Below, one piece after another: positions 29,483 to 32,263 of a DNA stretch of 32,263 nucleotides. Both the position numbers and the translations under genes were made by a program. The DNA comes from Myxococcota bacterium (GTDB lineage: Bacteria; Myxococcota_A; Polyangia; Fen-1088). A model generated the notes under the pieces. The model was not told where the DNA came from, searched no databases, and saw only the letters and a list, made by a program, of their open reading frames with translations. Position 1 is the first letter of the stretch. The number at the start of each line of letters is the position of its first letter. The stretch spans positions 79,324-111,586 of the forward strand of contig JAICYS010000001.1 in assembly GCA_025934105.1 (NCBI GenBank), read 5' to 3'.

Positions 29483-30298
29483 CTACCGACCCGCACTGTA
29501 CCGGTCGCGCCACGCGCGCCTGCCGTCGAGCCCGAGCCGGGTTAGTCGCGGGACGACCAGCCGTTCGACAGCCGCATAAAATGCTTCGACCCGCGCCTCA
29601 GGCTCGAGTACGCCGAGCTCGGCGTATTTCGAATTGAAGGCAACATTCGCCTGAAGCCAGTGCAGTGCCGGAGCCGCGATCTGTTGCTCCATCGCCCCCA
29701 GACCGGCGCGCGCCTCCTGCTGCAGCGCTGCGCGAGCTGGCTCATCGAGTGCAGGCCACCAAGCGGAGATCGCGCTCCATCCGAGCCGCTGGTGCCGGAC
29801 CTCATCAATCAGGATCCGCTCCAGTACCGCCCGCGTGAGCGGCTCGCGGGCGGCGCGCCGGCCCGCCCGGAACATGGCGAGCGAGATGGTCTCTCCGACG
29901 GCGACCTCGATCAGCACCAGAGCGCAGACGCGCCTCGTCGGGTCTGTCAGCGGCCCCAGCCGGGCATGAACGAGACTCGCGTCGTAGCGAGGTGGCGGCG
30001 CACCGAGCCGCGCGCCAGTCGCCGCGCACAGCTTCGCGTGGAAGATCTCGTCGTGCGCCGCCGCAAGGAACAGCGCGGTCCAGCCCGCACCGATCGGCGA
30101 TCGGGTGCTCGCCCGCGCAAGGGCCCGGAAGATCAGCGCGGACCGGAGCTCTTCGGCGGCTCTCAGCGGCCACGCGTTACGCGCGAACGCAACTTCGGCC
30201 TGCTCGTATCCAGCCAGTACCGGCAGCGGGAACTGGTCTAGGGGACCTCCTGCCTGCAGGAAAGCGCCGCGGTCAGCCCCGGGAGCCGCCGTCGTCAT
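29483..30298 (-). CDS. ferritin-like di-iron domain protein
   Basis: The 271-residue helical protein carries two carboxylate-histidine pairs in ferritin-superfamily order: EELRSALIFRAL (Glu, helix 1), AHDEIFHAKL (ExxH, helix 2), EVAVGETISLAMF (Glu, helix 3) and LIDEVRHQRLGW (ExxH, helix 4). This is the di-iron site pattern of ferritin-like oxidases and oxygenases. The length, larger than ferritin and without a signal peptide, points to a cytoplasmic oxidase-like enzyme; the substrate is unknown. The ATG at 30298 is preceded by CCAAGG, a poor RBS, so translation may depend on the lipoprotein gene ending 57 bases upstream. The two form a probable operon. Confidence 0.82.
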   Translation of the reverse strand: MTTAAPGADRGAFLQAGGPLDQFPLPVLAGYEQAEVAFARNAWPLRAAEELRSALIFRALARASTRSPIGAGWTALFLAAAHDEIFHAKLCAATGARLGAPPPRYDASLVHARLGPLTDPTRRVCALVLIEVAVGETISLAMFRAGRRAAREPLTRAVLERILIDEVRHQRLGWSAISAWWPALDEPARAALQQEARAGLGAMEQQIAAPALHWLQANVAFNSKYAELGVLEPEARVEAFYAAVERLVVPRLTRLGLDGRRAWRDRYSAGR

Positions 30299-30355
30299 CC
30301 TTGGCGGGTCCGTCGGGGGACCGGCAGTCCCCGGTTTGGAGCGACCTTACGGCCA

Positions 30356-30868
30356 TCAATCCCCGACACCCCCATCAACGTGGCCGGTAGCGCCATCGAG
30401 CACGACAACACCGCCATCGATCCTGCACGGCCCGCCAGTCGCCGGCACGGAGCCCGTGCCGAGCCACCAGGTCCCCCCCGCCGCGCGGCAAGCAGTCTCT
30501 TCCGCGCATGCTTCCGCCAAGACGCTGCTCGCTTCAGGCCGGCCACAGATGCACGGGTCTGGGTTCCCGTTCCCACAGGGGGGGGGGAGGCTGCCACCAG
30601 TGCCGGTGCTTCCACCTGTGCTCGCTGTGCTGGCTGCTCCGCCCGCCCCGCCGGGCCCAGCGCCGCCACCCGCCCCACCGGTGACCGGCGCTCCACCCAC
30701 CCCACCGGTCCCCGTGCCACCTGTGTTGACGGGCATGGATGCTCCGGCCGTGCCGCCGGCGGCCGCGCCGCCGGTTGCGTCTGTGCCGAGCTTCTCGCTG
30801 GCGCTGCAGCCGGCGAGCACTACGCCGCCAGCGAGGACCATCTGTCGCAACCGCTCTTGCCAGCTCAC
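30356..30868 (-). CDS. lipoprotein with Gly-rich linker and cysteine-rich C-terminal domain
   Basis: The 170-residue product starts at GTG 30868 with GGAGG seven bases upstream. The lipoprotein signal MVLAGGVVLAGC places Cys21 at the anchor. Residues ~30-92 are a Gly/Ala/Thr linker (TGGTGTGGVGG). The C-terminal domain begins SLPPPCGNGNPDPCICGRPEAS and has paired cysteines (CGNGNPDPCIC, ACAEETAC, PC), ending in an Asp/Gly-rich tail. A run of ten C on the coding strand encodes the Leu-Pro-Pro-Pro just before the first cysteine. The gene leads the ferritin-like gene. The family resembles many unnamed Polyangia lipoproteins with CxCGRPxAS motifs, judged from memory. Confidence 0.75.
   Translation of the reverse strand: MSWQERLRQMVLAGGVVLAGCSASEKLGTDATGGAAAGGTAGASMPVNTGGTGTGGVGGAPVTGGAGGGAGPGGAGGAASTASTGGSTGTGGSLPPPCGNGNPDPCICGRPEASSVLAEACAEETACRAAGGTWWLGTGSVPATGGPCRIDGGVVVLDGATGHVDGGVGD
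30578..30587 (-). repeat. homopolymeric C10 tract inside a lipoprotein gene
   Basis: Ten consecutive C (coding strand) sit between the linker and the cysteine-rich domain of the lipoprotein at 30356-30868. It is the longest homopolymer I see in the window. Loss or gain of one base would shift the frame right before the folded domain. Confidence 0.8.
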
Positions 30869-31412
30869 ATGGGCCTCCGTCCGGTCATTCTGTTCCAGAA
30901 CGCAGCAATTGGTATACCGACGGCTTTATCCGCTTCAGTCGCGCCGATATCCCATCAGGGTCACGACAGCCGTGTCGCGCGAGACTCAAAATCCTGAGGG
31001 GCCCGAGAGAGCTCACTTCTAACAGGGCGCCAGCACGATACCGCGATGCGCGATCTGATCCGAGCGCCGGCGCAGGAAGGCGTTCCCACGCCCGGCCAAT
31101 GATGTCCAACATCTTCTCGCTGCCCCTGCGGTGGTGATGTTGCTGTCGATGAGCCGGCCGGTGTTGATGAAGCCTCGTGAAAGGACCGGCGGCTCCATGC
31201 GCGACCAGAGGCGGGGCAGCAGGACATGACCGGCCGGCTCGACACCCGACCGGACGCAACCTCAACGCGCCGCCGATCGCGGAGGCTCACCCGGGTGGCC
31301 ACGACGTGCACCATGAACACGACACCGCGCCTAGCGATATCGATCCACACCGATCCGGTCTATCGCGTAGGAGCCGGACGATCCAGGCCCCACGTTTCTC
31401 GGAAAATCGTCG
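30869..31412. other. 544-base stretch without supported gene
   Basis: Neither strand has an ORF with RBS and recognisable product. The plus strand reads short broken frames such as MSNIFSLPLRW; the minus ORF 30885-31265 is Arg/His-rich. It is probably the decayed 5' neighbourhood of the integrase relic. Confidence 0.45.
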
Positions 31413-32263
31413 ATGTCGACCAGGGCAACGCGCACCACCGTGAACGCAAGCACCGCGATGAGACGGGGGGTCGACGCTCTCGACGCCTACCACCGGCCGC
31501 AGGACGAGCTCGCGATGGTGCGGGACGGTCTCAAACCGAAGGGTCCAGCGAAGAGGATCCGCTTCACCGAATTCGCCGGCCTCGCTCTTCGAAGACAAGC
31601 TCAAAACGAGGCGAGTGAAGTCAGCCAAGTCGCGCCAGAAGTGGGAGTCGGTGAGCCGGCTGCACCTGGCTCTGGCGTTCGGTGATCTCTTCGTCGATGC
31701 GATCCGTCGGACGGACATCAAGGCCTGGAAAGAATCGATGGGAGAGATGATCCAGGCTGGCGAGCTGCACCCGAACACCGCGAACGATAGGCTCGCGCTG
31801 CTCGGACGCACCCTCGCCGCAGCGGCGGTGGAGTTCGAGTGGGAGAGAAATCCGATCACCGGCATCGATCGCTTCGATAATTCCGAGCACCCCACCTACA
31901 CCGAAGAGGAGCCCAACTCGCTCACGGTGGAGGAGGTCCGGAAGTTCCTGGCGGCTCTGAAGGCGGCGTTCCCGCAGGACTTCGCGATGGCGACGCTCGG
32001 TTGGGCTGCGTCCTTCGAGTCTCCGGCCGCTCCGGCGGTGCGGTCCGCTCGCGGACGTGAAGTGGGACGAGAACGTGCTCCTGGTCCGGCGCTCTCAGAG
32101 GGTTGGGGACGAGGTGATGGAGACGACCAGACCAAGAAGCGCCAGAAGCTCTTTCGTCCTACCGAGCTCCTGGACGCCTTGCGATAGCATGTCGGTCACC
32201 AGATCCGCGAGGAAATCAGGGCCAAGACCGGCCTGCTCTTCCCGTCCGAGACGGGAGGCTTCC
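31413..32263 (+). pseudogene. tyrosine recombinase (phage-type integrase), inactivated, runs off the window
   Basis: Pieces in three frames line up as one integrase. RIRFTEFA leads, with an extra base near 31574-31582, to SLFEDKLKTRRVKSAKSRQK. The core-binding SAM-like domain follows (RRTDIKAWKESMGEMIQAGELHPNTANDRLALLGRTL), then DRFDNSEHPTYTEEEPNSLTVEEVRKFLAALK. A small deletion near 32003 shifts frame into GLRPSSLRPLRRCGPL, which holds the first catalytic Arg, and DVKWDENVLLVRRSQ. A further missing base restores TKKRQKLFRPTELLDALR, followed by an in-frame TAG (32185-32187) where Trp is expected, and the frame then continues HQIREEIRAKTGLLFPSETGGF to the edge. The HxxR and Tyr motifs lie outside. 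At least three frame changes plus a nonsense codon mean it is dead. Confidence 0.8.

Noticed and set aside
1-32263. Search for tRNA genes, rRNA and origin features, especially near the integrase relic
   Set aside because: No T-loop GGTTCGANTCC-type sequence with a matching acceptor stem and no DnaA box cluster was found by eye.

Overview
The window looks like a chromosomal segment of a GC-rich soil deltaproteobacterium in the modern sense (Myxococcota, most likely Polyangia). This is inferred from several things together: lipoproteins with long Gly/Ala/Thr linkers, FG-GAP and FN3 surface proteins, a flotillin/OB-fold pair, and complex I subunits split between two divergent units. No rRNA, tRNA or CRISPR array was seen, so the taxonomy is inference.

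Layout. Bases 1-2619 (minus strand) form a compact series nuoB - Sfp-type phosphopantetheinyl transferase - membrane fatty acid desaturase - type II thioesterase, the last cut by the window edge and absent from the ORF track. The thioesterase, desaturase and PPTase together suggest the edge of a polyketide/nonribosomal peptide or fatty-acid-derived natural product locus. nuoH is read divergently from nuoB through a good sigma70-like promoter. Bases 4138-5843 form a small module (SnoaL-like protein plus TetR regulator) framed by 42-bp inverted repeats and carrying two copies of a probable operator. Bases 5840-8265 hold two lipoproteins, one with six copies of an unfamiliar ~85-95-residue repeat. 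Bases 8493-9980 hold two small unknown genes, a VOC protein and a TetR regulator with a textbook palindromic operator. Bases 10140-13314 hold a flotillin with its membrane OB-fold partner and, divergently, a zinc alcohol dehydrogenase. Bases 13711-19644 hold two more large surface lipoproteins, one with seven FN3 domains followed by fourteen FG-GAP-like repeats. Bases 19725-25800 are a tight four-gene operon, PadR regulator - TolC-like outer membrane channel - RND pump - periplasmic adaptor, with every junction overlapping.

From about 26.2 kb to the right edge the texture changes. Intact small secreted, lipoprotein and ferritin-like genes alternate with gene relics: a frameshifted ricin-type lectin, a scrap of cytidine deaminase, a frameshifted metalloprotease-like gene, and a tyrosine recombinase with several frame changes and an in-frame stop. 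This reads as a decayed mobile or accessory region.

The best candidates for something new are a lipoprotein/ferritin-like gene pair in which the lipoprotein has a C10 tract that could switch its cysteine-rich domain off and on, the inverted-repeat-framed TetR module, the regulator genes whose predicted transcription starts coincide with their start codons (probable leaderless mRNAs), and the unfamiliar repeat lipoprotein.
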